Of a stretch of DNA of 11,037 bases, positions 1 to 5,653 are shown piece by piece. This DNA comes from JAULUH01 sp032111745 (lineage in GTDB: Bacteria > Chloroflexota > Anaerolineae > JAAEKA01): assembly GCA_032111745.1 (NCBI GenBank), contig JAULUH010000485.1, positions 1-11,037 of the forward strand, in the 5' to 3' direction. Under the pieces are notes generated by a model that was not told where the DNA came from, did no database searches, and saw only the letters and a list, made by a program, of their open reading frames with translations. How positions within the stretch are numbered: the first letter of the stretch is position 1; the number at the start of each line of letters is the position of its first letter. Both the position numbers and the translations under genes were made by a program.

Positions 1-267
1 GAACATGACACAACGCACTACCGGCAACTGAGCGTCCACAGCGGGAAGCCCGCTCGAGGGCGACTCGTTCTGTTGTAGCTCATCGACAGTCGGCGTTGGC
101 CTCCTGTGGAATGTGCTAGCGGCCCGGACCGTATCCTGTGTTTCGCACAGCTGGCAAGCCTTCTCGTTCGGTATTGAGCGCAGCGCGGCCGTGGCTGGTG
201 GCGCAGGCGCAAGAGCAACTGCCAGGAAGAGCGCAACTATCCCAGCAAGCTTTATCCGTGATCTCAT
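1..267 (-). CDS. Secreted CxxC protein, N-terminal part only
   Basis: The frame is open from an ATG at 267 to the window edge: 89 codons with no stop, so the C-terminus lies outside. A GAAAGG ribosome-binding site lies about 6 bases upstream. The N-terminus is a clear signal peptide: basic start MRSRIK, hydrophobic core at about residues 7-20, then a small-residue A/P-rich stretch suiting cleavage near residues 26-29. A CxxC motif (CQLC, residues 38-41) follows, then a Ser/Pro/Gln-rich linker. The last visible residues, VVRCVMF, could be the first beta strand of a thioredoxin-like fold, but that is a guess because the putative active site would be outside. The protein should be exported or membrane-anchored. 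The 85 bases between it and the next gene hold no obvious terminator. Confidence 0.6.
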   Translation of the reverse strand, partial: MRSRIKLAGIVALFLAVALAPAPPATAALRSIPNEKACQLCETQDTVRAASTFHRRPTPTVDELQQNESPSSGLPAVDAQLPVVRCVMF

Positions 268-352
268 AACAACCTTTCACATAACGGTCCTGGTGTCGTC
301 GATCATCGCCTCACGCCGGCAGGGCGCAGACTTCGAGCGTCAGGGCTGTGCG

Positions 353-790
353 CTACGGCATGGCTTGCAGTGCCTGCAAAGCATGCCAGGCGCCTACCGG
401 GCAGACGTCGTGCAGCTCCGGCACGCCTGCCGCCTCGCAGGCGTCCACCGCGGCCGATGTGAAGCAGCCGGGCGGCAGCCAAATCAACCGGGCGCCGGCC
501 GCGGCTACCTTGGGCACACTTTGCTCGCTGATCGCCGGGGCCAGGGCCAGTACCACCACGTCGGGCATCTCTGGCAGAGCCGCCAGCGATGGGTAGCAGG
601 AAACGCCGTCGATCTCGCTGTACTTGGGGTTGATGGGATAGACGGTGTAACCGCCAGCGTGGAGGGTCTCGAACACCTCGTGGCCGTACTTCTCCGGTCG
701 GGCCGAGACGCCGATCACGGCGAAGGACGCGCGCGTCTTTAGCACGTCTATGGCTGCTTCCTGGGCTGGTGTTAGCGAGATAGCGGTCAT
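353..790 (-). CDS. CoA-binding domain protein (YccU-like, COG1832 type)
   Basis: This is a 145-residue protein, the usual size of stand-alone CoA_binding proteins, which are single Rossmann-type domains related to the CoA-binding part of succinyl-CoA synthetase. Visible family signatures are AVIGVSARPEKYGHEV (about residues 24-39), the strand YTVYPINPK (about 48-56), the CYPSLAALPE block (about 65-74), the DVVVLALAP strand, and the C-terminal LHDVCPVGAWHAL segment. The ATG at 790 has an AAGGA ribosome-binding site 8-10 bases upstream. The enzymatic role of the family is not established; members are thought to bind CoA or a related nucleotide. It is the next gene after the CooT-nitroreductase fusion, with an 88-base gap. 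Confidence 0.88.
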   Translation of the reverse strand: MTAISLTPAQEAAIDVLKTRASFAVIGVSARPEKYGHEVFETLHAGGYTVYPINPKYSEIDGVSCYPSLAALPEMPDVVVLALAPAISEQSVPKVAAAGARLIWLPPGCFTSAAVDACEAAGVPELHDVCPVGAWHALQALQAMP

Positions 791-878
791 TGTTCATCCT
801 TCGGCAAGCCGCTGTCGAGGTGCGACTTGCGTGTACTTTGAGCGGTGGGAAACGACCTGGAGAGAGCGTGTACAGAGC

Positions 879-1589
879 TCATGGCACGCCCCCAAAAGCC
901 TCGTAGTGCACTTTGCCGACCTCGTAGCGGGTGCGGGGCGACTTGGCTTCGGCCGGCTCGCCAACCGGCGCCAGGCACAGCACTCGCCACACCTCTGGAA
1001 TGTCCAGCGCCTGGCGCACATAAGCCTCGCGCTGCGGCCGAGGGTAGATGGCGACCCAGACGCCGCCCAGGCCCAGCGCGGCCGCAGTCAGCAACAGGTT
1101 CTCGGTGGCTGCGCTGCAATCCTCCACCCAGTGGTCGGATCTGTCCGGGTTGCCCAGCACAGCAAAGACTACAGGCGCCTGAGCGCACATGGCGCTCCAC
1201 TCGTGGGTCTGAGCCAGGGCGCGTCGTCGCTCGAGGTCGCGCACGACCACAAAGGCCCAGGGGCGGACGTCGTTGGCCGAAGGCGCGGCCATAGCCGCCT
1301 GGAGTAGCACGTCGATCTGTTCAGCAGTCACTGGCGCGTGGGTATACTCACGGATACTGCGGCGCTGCAGAATCCACGGCGGCGCGGAAGGGCTTGCAGC
1401 CGGCGTAGCCACTAACATGGCCGCGTGCTTGTGGAAATCGAGCTCCTGGATGGTGGCATGCACGGTCGTGGGTGGCTCGAACAACTTCGACAGCGTGATG
1501 CCGCCTGGCGTCACGAACAGGCGCGTCACATCCTTCATCAAGAGCTGACGCTCGCCGTTTTGTTCAAGGAATACGGTAGTTTCACACAT
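879..1589 (-). CDS. CooT-like nickel-binding domain fused to FMN nitroreductase
   Basis: The protein has 236 residues in two modules. Residues 1-60 match CooT/COG1532 small nickel-binding proteins: MCETTVFLEQNGE at the start, then MKDV and later LFEP and IQELDFHKH. Cys2 is present; in Rhodospirillum rubrum CooT this residue binds Ni(II). Residues 61-71 are an Ala/Pro/Ser linker. Residues 72-236 form a small nitroreductase domain with RRSIREY (FMN phosphate contact), the AAPSANDVRPW block near 102-111, the ENLLLTAAALGLGGVW helix, and a C-terminal YEVGKVHYEAFG tail. Such domains use FMN and NAD(P)H for two-electron reductions; the substrate cannot be told. The start at 1589 is chosen because it shares one base with the stop of the preceding gene (TGATG) and places Cys second. 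An in-frame ATG at 1655 lies inside that gene and is unlikely. CooT is normally a separate protein, so the fusion is unusual. Confidence 0.88.
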   Translation of the reverse strand: MCETTVFLEQNGERQLLMKDVTRLFVTPGGITLSKLFEPPTTVHATIQELDFHKHAAMLVATPAASPSAPPWILQRRSIREYTHAPVTAEQIDVLLQAAMAAPSANDVRPWAFVVVRDLERRRALAQTHEWSAMCAQAPVVFAVLGNPDRSDHWVEDCSAATENLLLTAAALGLGGVWVAIYPRPQREAYVRQALDIPEVWRVLCLAPVGEPAEAKSPRTRYEVGKVHYEAFGGVP

Positions 1590-1867
1590 CAGATCGCTCC
1601 ATACGTTGTCGGTCCTTGGAAGAGGGCCTCTGCGGCTGCTTCGTTCACCCGGCATTGCGACTGGATCAACAGTTCGAACGGATTGATGGGCTCACCGTCG
1701 ACCAAAATGCCCGGCGAGGCCCGCAGGTCGTACTGAGCTGCCAGCGCCTGGCCTTCCGCCGACTCCAGATCAACGCGGGTAAACGGAATCCCGTGTTGCT
1801 CCAGATAGGCGATGATCCTGTGGCTGCGCCGGCAGTTGTGCGCCGGGAGAATCGTAATGTCGGGCAT
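1589..1867 (-). CDS. Glutaredoxin-like protein with CxxS active site
   Basis: This 92-residue protein has the thioredoxin/glutaredoxin pattern: strand DITILPA, the sequence NCRRSH at the active-site position (C12, S15), a helix, strand FTRVDL, and the cis-proline loop ASPGILVDGEP (P52). The dithiol CPYC is replaced by CRRS, so only a monothiol mechanism, glutathione or low-molecular-weight thiol adduct formation, or a binding role is possible. A short helical tail of about 25 residues follows. The ATG at 1867 shares a base with the xdhC stop, and its own stop shares a base with the CooT-nitroreductase start, so all three are probably translationally coupled. The partner or reductant is unknown. 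Confidence 0.82.
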   Translation of the reverse strand: MPDITILPAHNCRRSHRIIAYLEQHGIPFTRVDLESAEGQALAAQYDLRASPGILVDGEPINPFELLIQSQCRVNEAAAEALFQGPTTYGAI

Positions 1868-2661
1868 CAGTCACTCCTGCTGCGCGGCAGGCCGCTGCCG
1901 CCATGCCGCGCCATCTCGATCTCAGCCAGGATAGCCAGGGCGATCTCGGCCGGTTCTCGGCCGCCCAGGTCCAGGCCGATGGGCGCATGAACACGGGCCA
2001 GGTCAGCCTCGCTGCAGCCGTTTTTGCGCAGGTGTTCCAGGATGATGCTGCACTTGCGCCGGCTGCCGATCATGCCGATGTAGGCTGCGGGCGTGGGCAG
2101 CACATCGCGCAGCGCCTGCTCGTCGGTAACGTGGTCCTCGGTGATGAGCACGACGTAGGTGCGATTGGTGATCGTCTCCGGCGCAAGCTGCAGCCGGTCG
2201 GCTCGCTCGGCGAGCATATCCACCACCTGCACATCGTAGCCGACGACGCGCGCAAGCTCGGCCAGGGGCCGGCCAATGTGTCCGCCGCCGACGATGAGCA
2301 GGCGGGGCGTAGGCAGATAAGGTTCGACGAACACGGTCACCTCTCCACCGCACAGGGTTCCGATGGCATCCGGACCCTCTTCCCGGAGGGCAAAACGAAA
2401 GATATAGGGTTGGCCCTTGGCCAGGGTTTGCTGCGCTGCCTTTCGGATGCGAACTTCCAGCTCACCACCGCCCACGTTGCCCAGCCAACTGCCGTCGGCC
2501 CGCAGCAGCAGCTTGAAGCCGGGACGGGCGGGAGAGGCGCCCTTGACTTCGGTAACCGTCGCCAGGGCCACCGGCCGGCTGGCCTCTATTGCTTGCTGCA
2601 ACTCGTGCAAGACATCTTGCTGCAATGTAGGAGCCTCCATGGCATCACCTTGCCTGGTCAT
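1867..2661 (-). CDS. xdhC: XdhC/CoxI-family molybdenum cofactor chaperone
   Basis: The protein has 264 residues. The N-terminal XdhC/CoxI part shows VALATVTEVKGASPARPG (about 31-48), the GNVGGGELE loop (61-69) and GTLCGGEVTVFVEP (101-114) with the conserved CGG. The C-terminal Rossmann part has LLIVGGGHIGRPLAELA (121-137), YIGMIGSRRK (194-203) and HAPIGLDLGGREPAEIALAILAEI (from about 225). XdhC proteins bind molybdenum cofactor, support its sulfuration and hand it to xanthine dehydrogenase/CO dehydrogenase-type hydroxylases. No such hydroxylase is in this window, so the client is elsewhere. The start at 2661 has AAGGA about 9 bases upstream; an alternative ATG at 2640 has AAGGTGA about 6 bases upstream and loses only seven residues. 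The stop overlaps the next start by one base. Confidence 0.92.
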   Translation of the reverse strand: MTRQGDAMEAPTLQQDVLHELQQAIEASRPVALATVTEVKGASPARPGFKLLLRADGSWLGNVGGGELEVRIRKAAQQTLAKGQPYIFRFALREEGPDAIGTLCGGEVTVFVEPYLPTPRLLIVGGGHIGRPLAELARVVGYDVQVVDMLAERADRLQLAPETITNRTYVVLITEDHVTDEQALRDVLPTPAAYIGMIGSRRKCSIILEHLRKNGCSEADLARVHAPIGLDLGGREPAEIALAILAEIEMARHGGSGLPRSRSD

Positions 2662-2694
2662 CTCTCAGCCATCCTTTTCCTTGAGCGCGTCCAC

Positions 2695-3129
2695 TCAGTC
2701 CCAGCCATAACCCTGGCCGGGCGGCGCCCACGGTTCATCCAGAAGCTCGACGGTAACCTGCCGCACGCCGGGCAGCGACGCCACCGCCTGCCGGGCCATT
2801 TCGACTATGTAGCTAGGCATCAGGTAGTCCCGCACCGTCAGGCCCTCGAAGCGCGCCGGCTCCTGCCAGGCCAGGGTAATGCCCAGCCATGCCCGTTCGT
2901 CGATGGGCAGCGCGGTGACGTCTTGGCCGGCAAAATAGATTTGGCCAGCGTCCGGACCATAGCCATGGCAACCCATGAGGGTGTAGGCCAGACTAGACTT
3001 GCCTGAGCCATTGGGCCCCAGCAGGCCGTGTACCGTGCCCGGGTGAATACTGAGGCTAACCTGGCGCAAAATATCACGGCCCTCACGCCGCAGGCTGAGA
3101 TTCTCAATACGCAGCAGGTCTTCTTGCAT
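2695..3129 (-). pseudogene. Chimeric ORF: SufC-like ATPase N-half joined to MIP18/DUF59 C-part
   Basis: This intact 144-residue frame combines two families. Residues 1-103 are the first half of a SufC-like ABC ATPase: strand LLRIENLSL, Walker A GPNGSGKSS (38-46) and the Q-loop LAWQEPARFEGLTVRDYL (86-103). The ABC signature, Walker B and H-loop are absent; full SufC-like proteins are about 250 residues. From residue 104 the sequence reads like the last third of a MIP18/DUF59 Fe-S assembly factor (YIVEMARQAVASLPGV, then a VTVELL...EPWAPP segment). The change falls at about base 2820. A deletion between a sufC gene and a downstream DUF59 gene would give this. The product can hardly hydrolyse ATP. 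The ATG at 3129 has AGGA overlapping the fmdB stop. An N-terminal extension to 3327 exists but would overlap the zinc-ribbon gene. A genuine small fusion protein or an assembly error are the alternatives. Confidence 0.72.
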
Positions 3130-3137
3130 GGTGTATC

Positions 3138-3356
3138 CTAGTTGCAGGATCCGCAAGCACAACCCGACCCGCCGTTGCCGCCAACTGTGCTGCGCTCGCT
3201 GGCAGTCAACACCAGAGGCGCGGTCCAGACACGCTGCAGGCGCTGGCTGGCGCACTGCGGACACAGGATCGTGGGCTGGCTGGCCAGATCGGCAAAGCTG
3301 ATAAATCGCTCGAAGACGGTCTGGCATTCCTCACAGCGAAAGACGTAGGTTGGCAC
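3138..3356 (-). CDS. FmdB-family zinc ribbon protein
   Basis: The start is a GTG at 3356, giving a 72-residue protein whose PTYVFRCEEC opening is the classic FmdB/CxxC_CxxC_SSSS start (usually MPTYEYRCxxC). An AGGAG ribosome-binding site at 3365-3369 sits 8 bases upstream of the GTG and fixes this start; the longer frame from 3506 runs through a hairpin and into the ArsR gene. Zinc ligands are C8/C11 and C32/C35. The C-terminus is a Gly-rich tail ending CACGSC, giving four Cys pairs in total. FmdB proteins are predicted regulators or metal-binding factors without a proven activity. The gene is 8 bases upstream of the SufC/MIP18 chimera and 83 bases after arsR. Confidence 0.9.
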   Translation of the reverse strand: MPTYVFRCEECQTVFERFISFADLASQPTILCPQCASQRLQRVWTAPLVLTASERSTVGGNGGSGCACGSCN

Positions 3357-3396
3357 GTTGGACACTCCTAAACATCCGGGATTGGAAATACCGGCC

Positions 3397-3425
3397 TGCA
3401 GCCGACAAGTGGCCTTCCGGCTGCA
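3397..3425 (-). promoter_or_regulatory. Hairpin in the arsR-fmdB gap
   Basis: A perfect 8-bp inverted repeat, TGCAGCCG (3397-3404) and CGGCTGCA (3418-3425), encloses a 13-base loop. It lies 15 bases after the ArsR stop and about 40 bases before the GTG of the FmdB gene. No T-run follows on the minus strand, so it is not a classical intrinsic terminator. It could attenuate or stabilise the transcript, or bind protein. The sequence shows only the symmetry. Confidence 0.35.
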
Positions 3426-3439
3426 CTCAGGGCAAGCTC

Positions 3440-3835
3440 TCAGCCACTGACCACGCGGGTGGGGGGACAGCATGACGAGGGAGCAGAGGGCGCCGTCGCC
3501 GGCCAAAACGACTGGTCGGCGCCACTAGCTTCAGCCGCCAGGCTTAAGGCCCGGTGCAAGCGGTCCTGGTTGATCTTGTAGTGAATTCGCTGGCGTTCTC
3601 TCCAGGAGGTCACCAGGCCGGCGCGTCGCAGCACGCTCATCTGCTGCGACACGTAGGGCTGAGGGCGTCCAGTGCGTTCTACCAGGTAGCACACGCAGGT
3701 CTCCTCGTCGGACAGTTGGCGCAGGAGCTCCAGGCGGAATGGGTGGCTGAGCGCCTTGAACACCAGCACGATCTGCTGGTCGCTTCGCTGCTGGTCGACC
3801 GACTTGTCTGGTTGGGGATTTCGACTGGTAGTCAT
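3440..3835 (-). CDS. ArsR-family metalloregulator with CVC motif
   Basis: The protein has 131 residues with an ArsR/SmtB winged helix: FKALSHPFRLELLRQL (about 26-41), the recognition-helix region QPYVSQQMSVLRRAGLV (59-75) and the wing RERQRIHYKIN. CVC at C47 and C49 sits where ArsR/CadC-type sensors carry ELCVCDL, the arsenic/antimony or soft-metal site. A second Cys pair (C122-C123) is in the Pro/Ser-rich tail and may add ligands. Binding of a thiophilic metal(loid) or an oxidant would release DNA. The ATG at 3835 has AGGAG 8 bases upstream. It lies within the minus-strand run, directly upstream of fmdB, and is the only regulator in the window, so it is a candidate controller of this cluster; the operator is not evident. 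Confidence 0.9.
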   Translation of the reverse strand: MTTSRNPQPDKSVDQQRSDQQIVLVFKALSHPFRLELLRQLSDEETCVCYLVERTGRPQPYVSQQMSVLRRAGLVTSWRERQRIHYKINQDRLHRALSLAAEASGADQSFWPATAPSAPSSCCPPTRVVSG

Positions 3836-3936
3836 CGTTCAACTCCTGTGCGCCGTGGTCGCTACAGTGTGCCGATTCATCTCCAAGACGCTGTTTATGC
3901 GGATAGCCGCGCCGGGTGAGGCATGCCGGCCGGCGG
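3836..3936 (-). promoter_or_regulatory. Leader of arsR, candidate promoter/operator region
   Basis: These 101 bases separate the Fe-S protein stop from the ArsR start. The visible parts are an AGGAG ribosome-binding site close to the ATG, an imperfect dyad TATCCGCATA at about 3897-3906, and a 10-base GCCGGCCGGC palindrome at 3925-3934. No convincing -35/-10 pair stands out. If ArsR is autoregulated its operator should be here; that is inference from family habit. Confidence 0.25.
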
Positions 3937-4482
3937 TCAATTGGCGCTGCCGATGGCCGGCATGGGCACAACCATGGCCTGTAGCTGAGCCAGACGGTCG
4001 ACATAGGCCGGCTCGAATAGCGGCGGACACTGCTCCAGCGTCACCTGGGACGCAGCCAGTTTCAGTGCGAAGTTCCAACAGGTGGGCTGGCCGCACTGGC
4101 GGCAGTTGGTGCCGGGTAATAGCTTGAAGACGGCCATGAGCGTGGGCCGCTGGCGTGCCTCGAAATCAGGTTCGATCTCATCCCGCCGCTCCCAGGTGCG
4201 GTTAACCAGTTTGACCAGGCCGTCCACCTCCTGGATGGCCGACTGGCGATCCTCGACGTTGCTGACGGCAATGCGGTCGGGTTGGAAAACGATGTAGTGA
4301 CCGGCCTTTCTCCAGCTCAGGGCTGGCACCACGGTGTTGTAGACCGCGCCACGCAGGGTGGCGTTGAGATAGGGCAGCGCCTCGCGGATATCGGCTGGCA
4401 GAAGGGCCACGGCGCTAAAGCGCTCTGCTCCCGGCTCGCAGGGCGGCGTGAAAACGTCTAGCTCATAGCTTGGGATCAGCAT
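3937..4482 (-). CDS. Fe-S cluster domain protein (CODH/ACS-gamma and RnfB-type motif)
   Basis: The protein has 181 residues. The C-terminal third carries a PF04060-type 4Fe-4S motif, C127-x2-C130-x4-C135-x16-C152, in the context LLPGTNCRQCGQPTC. This matches the cluster domain at the N-terminus of the acetyl-CoA synthase/CO dehydrogenase corrinoid protein large subunit and in RnfB. The first 120 residues form an unrecognised domain (strands around ELDVF, SAVALLPADI, HYIVFQPDRIAVSNVEDR). Here the cluster domain is C-terminal and there is no corrinoid domain, so it is probably a small electron-transfer or accessory protein. The ATG at 4482 has a GGAGG site 6 bases upstream and lies 29 bases beyond the 4512-4553 hairpin. 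Confidence 0.85.
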   Translation of the reverse strand: MLIPSYELDVFTPPCEPGAERFSAVALLPADIREALPYLNATLRGAVYNTVVPALSWRKAGHYIVFQPDRIAVSNVEDRQSAIQEVDGLVKLVNRTWERRDEIEPDFEARQRPTLMAVFKLLPGTNCRQCGQPTCWNFALKLAASQVTLEQCPPLFEPAYVDRLAQLQAMVVPMPAIGSAN

Positions 4483-4511
4483 GTTGCCTCCACGACCCGA
4501 AGTTTCTGAGT

Positions 4512-4553
4512 CCGGCGGCGGGAGCGGACGCCATTGTCCGCTCCCGCCGCCGG
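4512..4553 (-). terminator. Strong 18-bp GC hairpin after the half-length TSUP gene
   Basis: A perfect 18-bp inverted repeat (4512-4529 and 4536-4553, arm CCGGCGGCGGGAGCGGAC) has a 6-base loop and starts 4 bases after the TSUP stop. There is no T-tract on either side, so it may be a Rho-assisted terminator, a transcript-end stabiliser or an attenuator limiting read-through into the Fe-S gene 29 bases on. Confidence 0.55.
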
Positions 4554-4557
4554 TTGC

Positions 4558-5082
4558 TCACCAAATCTTGATCCCGAAGAAGGCGGTGATGAACTTCACC
4601 GCCACATACAACAGGAACACCACGCCCAGAATCAGGCCCAGTATCTGCGACTGGTCGACCAACAGCGTGAACAGCCAGGAGCCCAGCAGCACGCCGACGA
4701 TGCCCGCGCCGCCAACCCAGGTCACGGCCCGCCGGTCCACGTTGCCGCGCACCAGGTGGCCGTAGCCGCCGCTGATGGCGGTGAAGATCACGGCGAAGAG
4801 GGTCGTGCCCACGGCGATGGGCGCCGGATAGCCCATCCAGAAGTGAATCACCGGCAGCATCAGGCTGCAGCCGCCGGTGCCAATCAAACCGCCCAGAACG
4901 CCGGCCGCAAAGCCGACGACCAGCAGTACCAGGCCGCTGGCCAGGTTCACTTCGGGTACACCGCTAGCCACCTGGCCAGCCGCCCCGGAGAGGAAATACC
5001 ACAGGGCGATGGCCAGGATAATCAGCAGCAACACCAGAGTGGGAGTCTGATTGCGCAGGGCAGGAGATGTGCGTTGCACCAT
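4558..5082 (-). CDS. Half-length TauE/SafE (TSUP) membrane protein
   Basis: This 174-residue membrane protein has about five hydrophobic segments (roughly residues 14-31, 47-68, 76-105, 118-138 and 146-170). The second carries GFAAGVLGGLIGTGGCSLMLPV, the glycine-rich signature of the sulfite exporter TauE/SafE (TSUP) family, followed by the typical GTTLFAVIFTAISGGYGH segment. Full members have two homologous halves and about 250 residues; this has one half plus an extra N-terminal helix, so it would have to act as a dimer. The substrate (sulfite, sulfoacetate, thiosulfate or other organosulfonate) is unknown. The ATG at 5082 is preceded by AGGAGGTGA, an almost complete anti-SD complement, and lies 14 bases from the universal stress gene, suggesting one transcript. 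Confidence 0.86.
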   Translation of the reverse strand: MVQRTSPALRNQTPTLVLLLIILAIALWYFLSGAAGQVASGVPEVNLASGLVLLVVGFAAGVLGGLIGTGGCSLMLPVIHFWMGYPAPIAVGTTLFAVIFTAISGGYGHLVRGNVDRRAVTWVGGAGIVGVLLGSWLFTLLVDQSQILGLILGVVFLLYVAVKFITAFFGIKIW

Positions 5083-5096
5083 GGCATCACCTCCTG

Positions 5097-5531
5097 CTAG
5101 ATCCCGTTGTTCCCATCGGGTCGCACGACCAGCACCGAACAGGGGGCATGCGACACGATGCGGTTGGAGACACTGCCCAGAAGGAAGGCCTTCACCGGCG
5201 ACAAGCCGCGGTGGCCAACGACGACCAGGTCGAAACCGTGGTCGCGCGCGGCGCGGATGATCTCCTCCGATGGATCACCCTCCGCCAGCAGAAGTTGATA
5301 GCCGACGCCGGCCTCTGCCAGGATCTCCTTAGGCCGGGCGAACACCTCCCAGGCTTCGATGTCGCTGGGGGGTGCCCCCACCAGCGTCACACCTGCCGTG
5401 CTGGCAATGGTAGGAATGACGTTCATCAGCGTGACCGACGGAATGCCGCGCTCGGCGGCCAGCTTGGCTGCGGCTCGCACGGCAGACAAGCCAATCTCGG
5501 AACCATCGACGCCGACAAGGATACGTTTCAT
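5097..5531 (-). CDS. Universal stress protein (UspA family)
   Basis: The 144-residue protein has the single UspA domain. The start MKRILVGVDGSE (D9, G10, S11) and the C-terminal ATP-binding pattern G-x2-G-x9-G-S in GHRGLSPVKAFLLGS, followed by SVLVV, are intact, so it is probably an ATP-binding type. The ATG at 5531 has GGAGGTG 5-6 bases upstream; a start at 5555 would add eight residues without homology and is not preferred. It is 14 bases upstream of the half-length TSUP gene and probably co-transcribed with it. The role is stress- or energy-related signalling, with no specific partner inferable. Confidence 0.92.
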   Translation of the reverse strand: MKRILVGVDGSEIGLSAVRAAAKLAAERGIPSVTLMNVIPTIASTAGVTLVGAPPSDIEAWEVFARPKEILAEAGVGYQLLLAEGDPSEEIIRAARDHGFDLVVVGHRGLSPVKAFLLGSVSNRIVSHAPCSVLVVRPDGNNGI

Positions 5532-5653
5532 CTTACACCTCCACAGTACAAACACAAGCTGATGGCCCTGACCTGTTGCAGGGCAAAGCTCAGCATTTGC
5601 AGCAGCACTTTCTATTTGCCAGGAACTGCGGTCCTGGATCAGCGGTTAAGCGC
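5532..5653 (-). promoter_or_regulatory. Leader of the universal stress gene with two small hairpins
   Basis: These 122 bases contain two perfect 6-bp inverted repeats: CCAGGA/TCCTGG (5619-5624 and 5632-5637, 7-base loop) and GCCCTG/CAGGGC (5565-5570 and 5579-5584, 8-base loop). Neither has a T-run after it. The stretch is somewhat more AT-rich than its surroundings and may carry a promoter, but no clear -35/-10 pair is visible. Confidence 0.25.

Noticed and set aside
1903..3006. Long plus-strand open frame of 367 codons
   Set aside because: It is antisense to xdhC and the SufC/MIP18 ORF, shows no recognisable domain, and has the His/Gln/Gly-rich text typical of antisense GC-rich coding DNA.
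3130..3327. 66-residue N-terminal extension of the SufC-like frame
   Set aside because: It overlaps nearly all of the well-supported FmdB gene and has no homology; the ATG at 3129 aligns with SufC starts.
3925..3934. GCCGGCCGGC palindrome after the Fe-S gene
   Set aside because: No loop or T-run, so not a terminator; short GC palindromes are common at this base composition.
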